From: Nostoc sp. PCC 7107 | Lineage (GTDB): Bacteria; Cyanobacteriota; Cyanobacteriia; Cyanobacteriales; Nostocaceae | NCBI RefSeq assembly: GCF_000316625.1 | Contig: NC_019676.1 | Span: 5,164,501-5,228,500 of the forward strand | Length of the DNA stretch: 64,000 nt | Direction of reading: 5' to 3' | Part shown: piece after piece, positions 37,158 to 47,723 of the stretch | Layout: each line of letters begins with the position of its first letter | Numbering within the stretch: position 1 is the first letter of the stretch | Made by a program: the position numbers and the translations under genes | The notes under the pieces: model-generated | The model's database searches: none | What the model was told of the DNA's origin: nothing | Seen by the model: only the letters and a program-made list of their open reading frames with translations

Positions 37158-37487
37158 TTAGGCTGCCTCATTATTAGCACGAATTGCGGCAGTAATTTCT
37201 TCGGGATAAGCATCAGCATAAGCCCAAGCATTGACTAAATCTGCTGCGGTAATGTGAGGATAGTCCTGCAATAATTGAGCTTCATTAATACCAAGTTGCT
37301 GTGCTTCCACTAAAAGCCAAATAGCAATTCGAGTTCCCGCAATACAAGCTTCACCACCACACACACCAGGAGTTTTAGTAATTCCCCTTCCACTGGTGCT
37401 AAGGTTTTTGGTCAGACTTTGGATAATATCTGCTTTGTCAGCAAGCGATAAGCCGAGAAGTTGCGCTTCGATTTCTTGACGAGTCAT
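37158..37487 (-). CDS. DUF433 domain antitoxin-like protein
   Basis: A 109-residue protein. After a short helical start (MTRQEIEAQLLGLSLADKADIIQSL) comes the DUF433 core: TPGVCGGEACIAGTRIAIWLLVEAQQLG..EAQLLQDYPHITAADLVNAWAYA. The core is a helix-turn-helix DNA-binding domain usual in antitoxins. I chose the Met at 37487 because the open frame further upstream (to 37646) reads through the direct repeat and looks non-coding. It is expressed with the DUF5615 toxin downstream. Such antitoxins normally repress their own promoter, which would lie in 37488-37560. Confidence 0.85.
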   Translation of the reverse strand: MTRQEIEAQLLGLSLADKADIIQSLTKNLSTSGRGITKTPGVCGGEACIAGTRIAIWLLVEAQQLGINEAQLLQDYPHITAADLVNAWAYADAYPEEITAAIRANNEAA

Positions 37488-37562
37488 AGCGATCGCGGAT
37501 GATAAAAAGTATCTGCATTCTAGCAATTTGGGTATGAGCAATAAAGGAATCACACAACCCAC

Positions 37563-37602
37563 GAGTGCGTTAGCGCAGCTTAACGAAGTTATCGCCTTTT
37601 GG
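37563..37602. repeat. 40-bp direct repeat flanking the DUF433/DUF5615 pair (right copy)
   Basis: Identical to 36697-36736, in the same orientation. It lies between the antitoxin promoter region and the end of the DUF2887 gene. Confidence 0.8.
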
Positions 37603-37656
37603 TTTTGAGATATGCGATTACCGGACTGAAGAAAGCGATCGCTCATATCCCCTTGT

Positions 37657-38448
37657 TTACTCAGGCTTTTGTGCAGCTTTTCTCACATCATCCACACTTA
37701 ACTCCAAAGCCTCCGCTATCTGCGCGATCGTCAACCCAGCAGCTAACATTGGTGGTACAGCAAGTAACTTTCCTTCCTGTCTTCCTTTCTGCTCTCCTTC
37801 CTCGAAGGCTTGTTGATAGAATCGTGTTTGCTTTAACTCGCTTAATCCAAACATTTCCTGTATCTCCTCAATCTTCATAATAGGAAACTTATAAACTAAT
37901 ATCGTTTCAATTATTTGTAATAATTGTTGCTGTTGTTGTTCTGTCTCAACTTCCTGATTAGTTCTGCTAATCAACTCCCTGGCTGACTCTATTGCCCTAT
38001 TTTGATTTTCTATGATTAATTTAATCGTAGCAATACCAATGGGTAAGGATGCAACTTCCCCTAGCTCATCTAGGTAAATGATGGTAATTCTTCCAGAAGT
38101 AAAGGATTCGCGGTAATGGATGGTTGATGCGGTGTCAATATTTCGACTTGGATAAATAACGAAAGCGAACCAATCGTTTTCAGGTTTATTTTGTCGCAAA
38201 TATAAATTAATTTCTGTAAATAGACGTGAGTATATTCCCAAATCCTCTTGAAACTGAACCTCGACAAAATAAATTGGCTGTTCTTGACTTTGGGGAATAA
38301 ATACACCATCAATACGAAATGCTGTTTGCTTGATTTCGACTGATGAAAATTGATATTCACTGGCGATTTCGGGAGAATTACCAATTAATTCAAAGAAGAT
38401 GTTGGGAAATTCTTGAAAGAGACGGTAAAAGATGCTGTCTGTTTTCAC
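37657..38448 (-). CDS. DUF2887 family protein (PD-(D/E)XK-like, Rpn/transposase-related)
   Basis: A 263-residue protein starting MKTDSIFYRLFQEFPNIFFELIG. The DUF2887 nuclease-like core has FRIDGVFIP and IYFVEVQFQED, where the D..(E)xQ pattern fits a PD-(D/E)XK active site. A Gln-rich linker and a tail with EGEQKGRQEGK.. lead to a C-terminal helix-turn-helix-like end (LTIAQIAEALELSVDDV). These proteins are multi-copy in filamentous cyanobacteria and are related to Rpn recombination-promoting nucleases. The function is uncertain. It sits among the toxin-antitoxin genes and upstream of a broken MazEF pair. Confidence 0.8.
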   Translation of the reverse strand: MKTDSIFYRLFQEFPNIFFELIGNSPEIASEYQFSSVEIKQTAFRIDGVFIPQSQEQPIYFVEVQFQEDLGIYSRLFTEINLYLRQNKPENDWFAFVIYPSRNIDTASTIHYRESFTSGRITIIYLDELGEVASLPIGIATIKLIIENQNRAIESARELISRTNQEVETEQQQQQLLQIIETILVYKFPIMKIEEIQEMFGLSELKQTRFYQQAFEEGEQKGRQEGKLLAVPPMLAAGLTIAQIAEALELSVDDVRKAAQKPE

Positions 38449-38508
38449 AAAGGTGATTATTTCAACGCAGAGTTCTAATAATTTTTCAAATTATCATAGT
38501 TTTACAGT

Positions 38509-38685
38509 TCATTGAATTGATGGCTTTAGTGGGTATTTGTGCGTGACAGCTATTAATATTAAATCAGAACGCTGACGTTGATAATCGGTAGAACTGACAA
38601 CAACAGATGGACGTTTTTTAGTAGTTGTTTGGTCGGTGAAGGGAAAGGGTACTAAGATAACATCCCCGAATTTATAATTTGTCAT
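38509..38685 (-). pseudogene. Truncated MazF/PemK-type toxin
   Basis: The frame from ATG (complement of 38683-38685) encodes 58 residues: MTNYKFGDVILVPFPFTDQ, then TTTKKRPSVVVSS and RSDLILIAVT. This is the first half of a MazF/PemK endoribonuclease, including the GDV..V.FPF and K.RP.VV motifs. Normal length is about 110-120 residues. Here the frame ends shortly after AVT with HKYPLKPSIQ, so the C-terminal half is lost. Its start overlaps the end of the antitoxin frame by 14 bp, as in intact MazEF operons. Since the antitoxin is also broken (see 38672-40163), loss of the toxin was probably needed for survival. Confidence 0.75.
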
Positions 38686-38844
38686 ATTCTGCGTCGTCGG
38701 GGTTGTCCCAAATTTTTTGCAGAACTGCTTCAGAAAGCTTTGTTGCAGCTAAAGTCAAATTATATTCCTCATTGCTCTGGGATAAAGAATCAATGAATCT
38801 TTCAACTAATACCACTTGCTCTGGAACTAACTGATGGATTTTAC

Positions 38845-40117
38845 CTGAAGGGGTGACAAAAAAGTTATAAAGCAGACTGGATAAGAGTCATAGCCCGTAG
38901 ACCTTGTTGAAAATATGGCAGTTTACTGGGCTTGAGGCGCATCAATTCATGAGCTAAATCAGCCCAAAATTCCATTGCCCCTACCCATAACTGACCATAC
39001 AAACCAATCCAAAAAGCACTATGTCGGCGGTGCAATCGTTGTAACTCCTTCAGACGACCAACATATTTTTGTAGTCCAGAGGAGCGAGAATTACGACCAA
39101 CTAAAATAGCACAAGTATAGGCAATAGCAATTAATAAAATCAGTGCTATCAAACGTTGACCATCAGCATAAGTAGATTCGAGATTATACCCCCCAGTTTT
39201 ACAATCTTTAAACATGGCTTCGATACCACTCCGCAACTTAAATGCTTTAATGGCATCTTTGAGACTATCAAGGTTAGTTAATAAAAACCAGCCAGCAGGC
39301 TCAACAACTCCACGATATTTGCGCTTGTAATATCCGGCGAGATTAAAATTGGCAAACCCTTTCTGTTTAGTTGCTTGAATCCCTGTACAAAAAAAACGAG
39401 ATGCCAGGAGTTAATCCCAAAGATTGTAAGCGTTGGTGTGATTGGTTTTCTTGCCGAATATAAGTACCTTGTTTCTGACGCAATACAAAGTCAATGCCCT
39501 TGCTATGTAACCAATTTGCTAGTTTTATACTGTGGAATTCTCTATCTCCCAGTACCAGCATTTGATATCCCTTAAATAACTGCAATAGTGGACGAATTAA
39601 TTTTTTCTGCTCTCCCAAATTGCTACATCCTTTTTTAGGTAACAATAGCCAGTACACAGGTATTGCTCTTTTTTGTTCTATTAAACTAATTACAAATACA
39701 TTTTGTGAACGCCATTGTGTTCTATCAATCGCAAATATTAGCCGTTTCTCTCCTCTTTTCAGACTATTTTTCACCCATCGTTTGAGCAGGGGAAACCACA
39801 GATATGGAATCGACAACTGAGGTAGTAGTAAAAATCTTTGTATACTCCGCCTCCGACTTTCAAATTTTATCGGTTGTGGAAATACTGTTGCTAGTTTCTC
39901 AATTGTCACAGTTTTATGAAATTGCAATAGCATTAGTAAGATTTCTAGCATCTTGTACTGTGCGGGTGTCAGTACATTTTGAAAGCAGTTTTGGTAGAAT
40001 TTAGGTAACATTATCATTTGATAGGTCTTGTTGAGAATACCTGACCTATCTTTTTTTACCCCAAAACGGTCACGCTCCTCTATTTTCTTGGCTTCAGCCG
40101 CTTTGTCACCCCTTCAG
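38845..40117. mobile_element. IS4-like insertion sequence, 1273 bp
   Basis: The ends are perfect 16-bp inverted repeats: CTGAAGGGGTGACAAA at 38845-38860 and TTTGTCACCCCTTCAG at 40102-40117. They are flanked by a 9-bp direct repeat GGATTTTAC (38836-38844 and 40118-40126). The single transposase gene (leftward) has IS4-type catalytic motifs but a frame break at an A8 run. The insertion splits an antitoxin gene, and the intact target can be reconstructed. Perfect ends suggest a recent arrival. Confidence 0.9.
38865..40017 (-). CDS. IS4-family DDE transposase, split by a frameshift at an A8/T8 run
   Basis: The first frame (40017 to 39367, 216 residues) starts MIMLPKFYQNCFQNVL and has the first two catalytic Asp in FAIDRTQW and VLGDREFHS. 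It ends early with ISFFLYRDSSN after the run of eight As at 39389-39396 (Ts in the mRNA sense). One frame over, sequence continues as CTGIQATKQKGFANFN, then AGYYKRKYRG, and KLRSGIEAMFKDCK, the IS4 Y/F-R-E-K signature with the catalytic Glu, down to 38865. With seven or ten Ts the protein would be complete at about 383 residues. This may be a dead copy or a case of transcriptional slippage. Confidence 0.85.
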
Positions 40118-40276
40118 GGATTTTACCGATTAATCTTTGTTGTGATATGTTATCAGTCTGCATTATTTACACCACGTTTGCTCTAATAATGGGATGTTTA
40201 TAACAACACTTCCTAAAAAAAATTTGTAGAGCAAGCAGATAGCCTACCCTACAAAATTGCAGATTATGAACAATGT

Positions 40277-40690
40277 TTATATCAAACCGCCAGCAGCTTG
40301 AAAACGAGCGCGGGCGCGTTTGAAGGCTTGTGTTGCTTGGATTTGAGCTTGGCGATCGCCTGCTGGTACTTGAGCGAGGCGAGTTTGGGCTTCGTTGTAT
40401 GCTGTGCGTGCTGCTTCTACGTTAATGGTGTCGCCACGTTCAGCACCATTAACTAAGATTGTCACTTCACCAGCTTCAACTTCTGCGAAACCACCCAAGA
40501 GAGCGATCGCTTGCCAGTTAGCATTTTTGCTGGGACGGACGCGCATTACACCTGTATCTAAAGCTGTCAACAGAGGTGCGTGTCCACTGAGGATACCTAG
40601 CTGACCAGTTGTACTGGGTAAAATTACCTCTTCAGCTTCAGCATCCCAAACTGTTTTGTCTGGGGAAATTACACGAACGGTTAATGTCAT
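40277..40690 (-). CDS. atpE: ATP synthase epsilon subunit
   Basis: A 137-residue F1 epsilon subunit (atpE in cyanobacterial usage, also called atpC). It has the N-terminal beta-barrel with [42 protein letters not shown] and the C-terminal helical hairpin from [14 protein letters not shown] to the end. It regulates and couples rotation in the thylakoid ATP synthase. It lies 100 bp downstream of atpB on the same strand, as in other cyanobacteria where atpB-atpE is separate from the main atp operon. Confidence 0.95.
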   Translation of the reverse strand: MTLTVRVISPDKTVWDAEAEEVILPSTTGQLGILSGHAPLLTALDTGVMRVRPSKNANWQAIALLGGFAEVEAGEVTILVNGAERGDTINVEAARTAYNEAQTRLAQVPAGDRQAQIQATQAFKRARARFQAAGGLI

Positions 40691-40790
40691 GTTTCAGTTA
40701 TCAGTTATCAGTTACCAGTAAGGAAGTAATCAGTGAACAGTGATCGTTTTGATGGTGATAACTGTTCACTGATGACTGTTCACTGAATAT
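40691..40790. repeat. STRR repeats between atpB and atpE
   Basis: The gap holds GTTATCA units in tandem and CAGTGAACAGT (40731-40741), which is complementary to ACTGTTCACTG at 40761-40771 and again at 40775-40785. The hairpin could set the ratio of beta to epsilon messages by partial termination or processing. Confidence 0.7.
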
Positions 40791-42672
<1,882 letters not shown>

Positions 42673-44151
42673 TTAAATTTGGAGTAAGTTAGCGATCGCC
42701 TGTGGTAATGGCAAAATAATGATAATTAATAAAGCCATAGCCATTAATCCTACAATGTCACGTCCATTATCCAATTCGCTGACATCATTTAAGGCTGGTT
42801 CATCGATTAACGGCATAAATAATAAAATTATCGCCCAGACAAAAAATTCTGACTGCACCAAAGAAAGTAATAACAGTAACAAGCGAGCTATTTGACCAAT
42901 GACTATCGCTGTGCGTTGACCAAACATCGCATGAACAATGTGACCACCATCTAGTTGTCCCACAGGCATTAAATTTAAGGCTGTGACAATTAATCCTAAA
43001 AAACCAGCCACAGCTAAGGGATGCAAATCAATAGCAGATTTAGCCGTTAACTGACTACCCAAAGCTAACTTGGAAAGTAACGCTAATAAAATTGAATATT
43101 TCGGATTCAGTGCATCTGGATTGAGAATTCCTGTTTTGTCTGTTAAAAGAACTATTTCAGAATGGGCTAAACCCCAGATTAAAATCGGTAATGTTGCAAT
43201 AAATCCCGCAATTGGCCCAGCAATACTGATATCAAATAAAGCTTTCCGGTTAGGAATTGGACTACGCATTTGAATAAATGCACCGAAAGTCCCCAAGAAA
43301 AAAGGCATGGGGATAAAATATGGCAGAGTTGAGCGAATTTTGTAGAACTTAGCTGTCAAATAATGACCAAGTTCATGAATGCCTAAAATTGTGATTAACC
43401 CCAAGGAATATGGTAATCCTTCTAAGAAAACATTTGGGGCAGCCTTCAAGTTTGTGAGGTCAACACCAGCAATTCTCGCTCCTACAAAGGTGGTAGTCAA
43501 AAGAGTTGTAATGAGTAATAGAAGTGCTATTCCTGGTCTAGTTAACTTTTCTGGTTTGTCTTTATTGACTGCTGAGGCCGCCTGTGTGTTAGGTACTAAG
43601 ACAAAGAAAGGTTTGCCATTCAGTCCTTCTTGAAAGATAACTAAAAAGCGATCGCCAAATTGGGACTCGATGTTGGCCTTAATTCGCTGGTAAGCTTGCT
43701 GGGGCGCAGTTCTTAACTGCCCTCGACAGATAATAGCTTGGGGTCGATACTCAAGATTTTGAATATAGTATACAGACCAGGGAAAACAATTTCGCAGCTG
43801 GCTTTCTTCTGTAGGTTCAATGGGACGCACTGGCACTTGTTCTGCGGTAGGATGGACAGCCGACTCTAATTTAGGTGATTGGGGTTCAGTTTGTTTATTT
43901 GTTGGCGCTGTTCGCCCCCATTGAAATAACAGCCAGTATAACAAAAGGCAAACAATAGACGACCCAATAATCAGTGACGGTGGCGGAGGTTGTTTGATGC
44001 CATATCTCACTGTCCATCCAGTTAATAGTAATGCTGGTGTCATTAACACTAGCCATAACAACCAAACAGGTGTGCGTGTAATGCCAATAGCACTGCGTTG
44101 CACCATCAGATAAGTAGCTAGTCCCAGTAGGAGGAGAAACCAAAAAGTCAT
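42673..44151 (-). CDS. Site-2 protease family membrane metalloprotease (EGY-like)
   Basis: A protein of about 492 residues. Two N-terminal membrane helices and a soluble stretch (85-200) precede the M50 protease core. The zinc site HELGH is at residues 259-263, with the second motif MPVGQLDGGHIVHAMFG further on, supplying the catalytic Asp. About six further membrane helices follow. The soluble insert before the HExxH and the overall plan resemble plant EGY1-type proteases of the thylakoid, and close relatives occur throughout cyanobacteria. The substrate is not known from sequence. I chose the Met at 44151, directly before the first membrane helix, rather than one 16 codons upstream. Confidence 0.85.
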   Translation of the reverse strand: MTFWFLLLLGLATYLMVQRSAIGITRTPVWLLWLVLMTPALLLTGWTVRYGIKQPPPPSLIIGSSIVCLLLYWLLFQWGRTAPTNKQTEPQSPKLESAVHPTAEQVPVRPIEPTEESQLRNCFPWSVYYIQNLEYRPQAIICRGQLRTAPQQAYQRIKANIESQFGDRFLVIFQEGLNGKPFFVLVPNTQAASAVNKDKPEKLTRPGIALLLLITTLLTTTFVGARIAGVDLTNLKAAPNVFLEGLPYSLGLITILGIHELGHYLTAKFYKIRSTLPYFIPMPFFLGTFGAFIQMRSPIPNRKALFDISIAGPIAGFIATLPILIWGLAHSEIVLLTDKTGILNPDALNPKYSILLALLSKLALGSQLTAKSAIDLHPLAVAGFLGLIVTALNLMPVGQLDGGHIVHAMFGQRTAIVIGQIARLLLLLLSLVQSEFFVWAIILLFMPLIDEPALNDVSELDNGRDIVGLMAMALLIIIILPLPQAIANLLQI

Positions 44152-44199
44152 GTTTTCTTTAATAATTTGGAAAAATATCCCACTAGTACAAAAAGGCAA

Positions 44200-44507
44200 A
44201 AGTCAAAAGTCAAAAGAAAGAATATTGATACCAAAAGCCTTTTAGCAATTCCAGATGGTCTGTTTATTTACGCCGACCTGTACTAGTAGTGTCAGCACCA
44301 CAAAGCAGAATCTAAAACCCTAATTTTTAACAATAGTTAACTATTTAGGGTGAATTGTTTAGTACCAATTTGCCCAATGATTGCCACAGATGAATTGCTC
44401 AAAAGTTTAGACAACAACTGTTTTACAATCTAGAATGCCAAATGGTATAGGCATTTCAACTCTGTTACTAAATTTTTACCACTCCTCATTTATATTGAGT
44501 TTTTCCC
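44200..44507. other. Intergenic region with AAAAGTC repeats
   Basis: A 300-bp gap between divergent genes. At 44199-44215 AAAAGTC repeats two to three times, the same unit as at 20336-20355. The rest is AT-rich, and no gene is seen. Confidence 0.4.
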
Positions 44508-45194
44508 ATGTGTTCCTTACCCCAGCAGCCCAGTCATACAGCTAAAGCACCGAGGCCTGTGCTAGATAGCATTTTTGCTTTTCCACCAAATCGGGACACA
44601 TTGGGAGGAACCTCCTATTTCATTGTAAGAAATGAAGGGAATATCCTCATCGATTGCCCAGCGTTAGATCAAATGAATCTGGATTTTTTGCGATCGCATG
44701 GGGGTGTCAAGTGGTTATTTATCACTCACCGTGGTGCTATTGGCAAAACCGCAGAATTTCAGCAAACTTTGGGTTGTGAGATTTTAATTCAAGAACAAGA
44801 AGCCTATTTATTACCAGGCTTAACCGTTAATAACTTTTCTCAAGAAATTACTCTCACTTCTACAATCCAAATAATTTGGACACCAGGCCATTCTCCTGGC
44901 TCATCTTGCCTTTATTACAGCGAATTCGGCGGGGTTTTATTTTCTGGTCGCCATTTACTTCCCAATCAGCACGGTGAGCCAGTCCCATTACGTACAGCTA
45001 AAACCTTTCATTGGCCCAGACAAATTAAAAATGTGCAATCTTTACTAGACCGCTTTACTCCCGAAACCCTTGAGTATATTTGTCCCGGCGCGAATACAGG
45101 TTTTCTTAGAGGTCAGCGGGTTATTGACCAAGCATATAAGCGGCTGGCTGTATTAGATTTTCCAACTTTGTTACAGTTACAACCGATTTTGTAA
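44508..45194 (+). CDS. MBL-fold protein with degenerate metal site
   Basis: A 228-residue metallo-beta-lactamase-fold protein. The fold landmarks are present: GGTSYFIVRNEGNILIDCPA at residues 33-52, and IIWTPGHSPGSSCLY with His128. The usual first metal motif HxHxDH is replaced by THRGAIGK (only His74 of it remains), and the D of the later FTGD is replaced by FSGR near residue 147. Two metal sites are therefore mostly lost, and hydrolase activity is doubtful. It may be a binding or regulatory relative of glyoxalase II-like enzymes. The gene is convergent with ctpA across a repeat tract. Confidence 0.75.
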   Translation: MCSLPQQPSHTAKAPRPVLDSIFAFPPNRDTLGGTSYFIVRNEGNILIDCPALDQMNLDFLRSHGGVKWLFITHRGAIGKTAEFQQTLGCEILIQEQEAYLLPGLTVNNFSQEITLTSTIQIIWTPGHSPGSSCLYYSEFGGVLFSGRHLLPNQHGEPVPLRTAKTFHWPRQIKNVQSLLDRFTPETLEYICPGANTGFLRGQRVIDQAYKRLAVLDFPTLLQLQPIL

Positions 45195-45269
45195 GTGCTG
45201 AGTGCTGAGTAAAAAATACTATCTCTATTCCCTACTCCCCACTCCCCACTGCCTACTTCCTACTCCCTA
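45192..45269. repeat. STRR tract between the MBL-fold gene and ctpA
   Basis: AGTGCTGAGTGCTGAGT is followed by CCCTACTCCCCACTCCCCACTGCC.. and TTCCTACTCCCT, several CCCTACT/CCCCACT heptamers. The right end runs into the last codons of ctpA, which reads LGSRK followed by the stop from this repeat. Confidence 0.7.
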
Positions 45270-46500
45270 AGACTACAGAATTTTTCGCCAGTAATTCAAC
45301 AGCGGCTTGATATTGCAAATCGGCTTCTGTAGTAATTTGTTCACGGGTAATGGGCTGTTGAGTCACTACCTTATCTGGTTTAATTCCTAATTTGTTAATA
45401 TCTCGATGCTGAGGAGTTTCATATTTGGCAATGGTAACTGCCAAACCAGACCCATCGGATAATTCAAATAAAGATTGAATTAAGCCTTTACCAAAAGTAG
45501 TTTCGCCTACTAATTTAGCCCGGCCGTTGTCTTGCAGTGCGCCAGCGAGAATTTCACTAGCACTAGCAGTTCCTTGATTGACCAAAATGACTAATGGATC
45601 TTTTGTCAGTGAAGGGCCGAAGGCTTCAAAACTGCCCTGAATGCCTTGGCGATTAACTGTGTAGACAATGATGCCCGAATCTAGCCACAGCCGCGCAATT
45701 TCAATCCCAGCTTGTAAAAGCCCCCCTGGATTGTTGCGCAAATCTAAAATATAGGCAGCAGCACCTTTTTTTTCTAGACCATCAATAGCGTGTGCTAATT
45801 CCGTAGAAGCGTTGGCATTAAATTGAGTCAGGCGAAGATAACCAATGGATGTACCTTGAGGAGAAGTCCGCAATTGGGCAATAACTGGGTTGAGTTCAAT
45901 GCGATCGCGCATGATACTAACTTCTCTGGATGCCTCTCCTTCGCGTTCAATCAACAGCGTGACTAAACTGCCAATGGGGCCACGCATTCTGGCCGCTGCC
46001 TCATCCAAAGTCAAGTTTTCTGTGGAAAATCCTTCAATTTTGAGAATGCGATCGCGCGGTTTAATCCCTGCTTTATCTGCTGGTGAACCTTCTATTGGCG
46101 AGACTACTTCTAGTTGTCCTGTCTGCGGATTGAGGGCAATTTGCAAACCAACTCCAGTTAATTCTCCAGAAGTATTGACCTGCAAGCTGCGGTACTGTTC
46201 TGGATCTAAAAAGCGGGTAAAAGGATCATCTAGACTTTTGAGCATGGACTGAATCGCCGTGTAAGCTGCTTCTGTGCTAGTCAGCGGCTTTTCTAGGGCT
46301 TTTTGTCTGACTGAAGCCCAGTTTTGATGATTAAATGTTTCATCTAGATAAGAGCGATTGACAATGCGCCAAACTTCTGAAACAAGCTTTTGCTCATTTG
46401 TCAAAGCTGTAGCAGCGGGGATAAATGCCCCAACTGCTAAATAAAACGCCAAAAATAACGACAAACTTACCCGAACAACGTACTTTTGCATGAACCCCAT
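45253..46500 (-). CDS. ctpA: C-terminal processing protease CtpA-type (S41)
   Basis: A secreted protease of about 415 residues. It has a signal peptide (residues 7-32, ending AATA), a helical region, and a PDZ domain around 109-196 (GELTGVGLQIALN..PADKAGIKPRDRILKIEG). The S41 catalytic core has Ser313 in GTASASEILAG and Lys338 in TTFGKGLIQ. CtpA removes the C-terminal extension of the D1 photosystem II protein in the thylakoid lumen. Cyanobacteria have several paralogues, so the exact one is not certain. I chose the ATG at 46500, with GGTGG upstream; an in-frame GTG lies four codons earlier. It is divergent from petB. Confidence 0.88.
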   Translation of the reverse strand: MGFMQKYVVRVSLSLFLAFYLAVGAFIPAATALTNEQKLVSEVWRIVNRSYLDETFNHQNWASVRQKALEKPLTSTEAAYTAIQSMLKSLDDPFTRFLDPEQYRSLQVNTSGELTGVGLQIALNPQTGQLEVVSPIEGSPADKAGIKPRDRILKIEGFSTENLTLDEAAARMRGPIGSLVTLLIEREGEASREVSIMRDRIELNPVIAQLRTSPQGTSIGYLRLTQFNANASTELAHAIDGLEKKGAAAYILDLRNNPGGLLQAGIEIARLWLDSGIIVYTVNRQGIQGSFEAFGPSLTKDPLVILVNQGTASASEILAGALQDNGRAKLVGETTFGKGLIQSLFELSDGSGLAVTIAKYETPQHRDINKLGIKPDKVVTQQPITREQITTEADLQYQAAVELLAKNSVVLGSRK

Positions 46501-46864
46501 TTTCAATTCCACCTGAACCCAAATTGTATCGAACTGCCCAGTTCTCTTGTTGTTGATGAAATCTATCTCTCGACTATGTTACTTTTTTTATAGAAGTAGT
46601 GCATTGCTCTCATCAAATTGTTAAGCAATCTATGAGTACACAAGGCACTCTACAAACGATAAGATCTACTTTGGAACTGGCATTTCAAGTGTTTGGTTGC
46701 AAAGAGAACGCCATATATTTCATATTTACAGAGTGTTAAGTTGCTGAAAACGCTGATCACTCTGACAGCAAAAAACCAAACAAACAACCTTTTTGTGAAA
46801 ATCCCAAAATTGCCAATTGGGAGATTTATCAACCGCAACCGATTTTTTAGGAACTTGAGATTGT
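46501..46864. other. Promoter region between ctpA and petBD
   Basis: A 364-bp gap holding the divergent promoters of ctpA and petB. A small inverted pair ATCCCAAAATTGCCAATTGGGAGA sits at about 46800-46823, about 40 bp before petB. No gene is seen. Confidence 0.4.
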
Positions 46865-47512
46865 ATGGCCAACGTTTACGACTGGTTTGAGGAGCGCTTG
46901 GAAATTCAGGCGCTCGCTGAAGATGTCACCAGCAAGTATGTCCCTCCCCACGTCAACATCTTTTACTGTCTAGGTGGTATTACCCTGGTTTGCTTCCTAA
47001 TCCAGTTTGCTACTGGATTTGCCATGACGTTCTACTACAGGCCAACAGTTGCTGAAGCTTACACTTCTGTGCAGTACATCATGAACGAAGTAAACTTCGG
47101 TTGGCTGATTCGCTCCATTCACCGCTGGTCTGCCAGCATGATGGTGTTGATGATGATTCTGCACGTCTTCCGAGTTTACTTGACTGGTGGTTTTAAAAAG
47201 CCCCGTGAATTGACCTGGGTCAGCGGTGTAATCATGGCTGTCATCACCGTTTCCTTTGGTGTGACAGGCTACTCTTTACCTTGGGATCAGGTAGGCTACT
47301 GGGCTGTGAAAATCGTGAGTGGTGTACCAGAAGCAATTCCCGTAGTTGGGACATTGATTTCTGACTTGTTGCGCGGTGGTTCTAGTGTTGGTCAAGGAAC
47401 CCTAACTCGTTACTACAGCGCCCACACTTTTGTTTTGCCTTGGTTAATTGCAGTCTTCATGCTGTTCCACTTCTTGATGATTCGCAAGCAAGGTATTTCT
47501 GGGCCTTTGTAA
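46865..47512 (+). CDS. petB: Cytochrome b6
   Basis: A 215-residue core subunit of the cytochrome b6f complex in the thylakoid membrane, with four membrane helices. The heme ligands are His86 and His100 on one helix, and His187 and His202 on another. Cys35 in IFYCLGG is the covalent attachment point for the extra heme c(n). The sequence is fully conventional. It is followed by petD after 211 bp, the standard cyanobacterial operon. Confidence 0.98.
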   Translation: MANVYDWFEERLEIQALAEDVTSKYVPPHVNIFYCLGGITLVCFLIQFATGFAMTFYYRPTVAEAYTSVQYIMNEVNFGWLIRSIHRWSASMMVLMMILHVFRVYLTGGFKKPRELTWVSGVIMAVITVSFGVTGYSLPWDQVGYWAVKIVSGVPEAIPVVGTLISDLLRGGSSVGQGTLTRYYSAHTFVLPWLIAVFMLFHFLMIRKQGISGPL

Positions 47513-47723
47513 TCTCATTGTTTGTTCAGCCAAAATGTGAACAGGCAATAGCTGTTTCCAGACAAAGTTGTTTGTTTTAAACTGATGAACAATCTTAAGA
47601 TGGTAAATCCGTAAAAAATCACAGACACTTTTACTGAGAAGCAAAAGCTACTACCTTGTTTAAGATAGCAAACGGCTAACATCAATGCTTTAACTGAAAT
47701 TCAGCAGGAGAACGCATTAAAAA

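Larger units (their letters stand above)
38672..40163 (-). pseudogene. MazE-like antitoxin gene interrupted by an IS element
   Basis: The 5' part lies at 40118-40163 (ATG is the complement of 40161-40163) and reads MQTDNISQQRLIGKI. The 3' part lies at 38672-38844 and reads HQLVPEQVVLVERFIDSLSQ, then NLTLAATKLSEAVLQKIW and DNPDDAEYDKL. Removing the IS and one copy of the 9-bp duplication joins them in one frame of 69 residues. The ending SEAVLQKIWDNPDDAEYD is typical of antitoxins paired with PemK/MazF toxins. The stop overlaps the truncated toxin's start. The gene is inactive as it stands. Confidence 0.85.

Noticed and set aside
37488-37646. Upstream extension of the DUF433 protein
   Set aside because: It translates the 40-bp direct repeat and gives no family-like sequence. 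The Met at 37487 precedes the conserved body.
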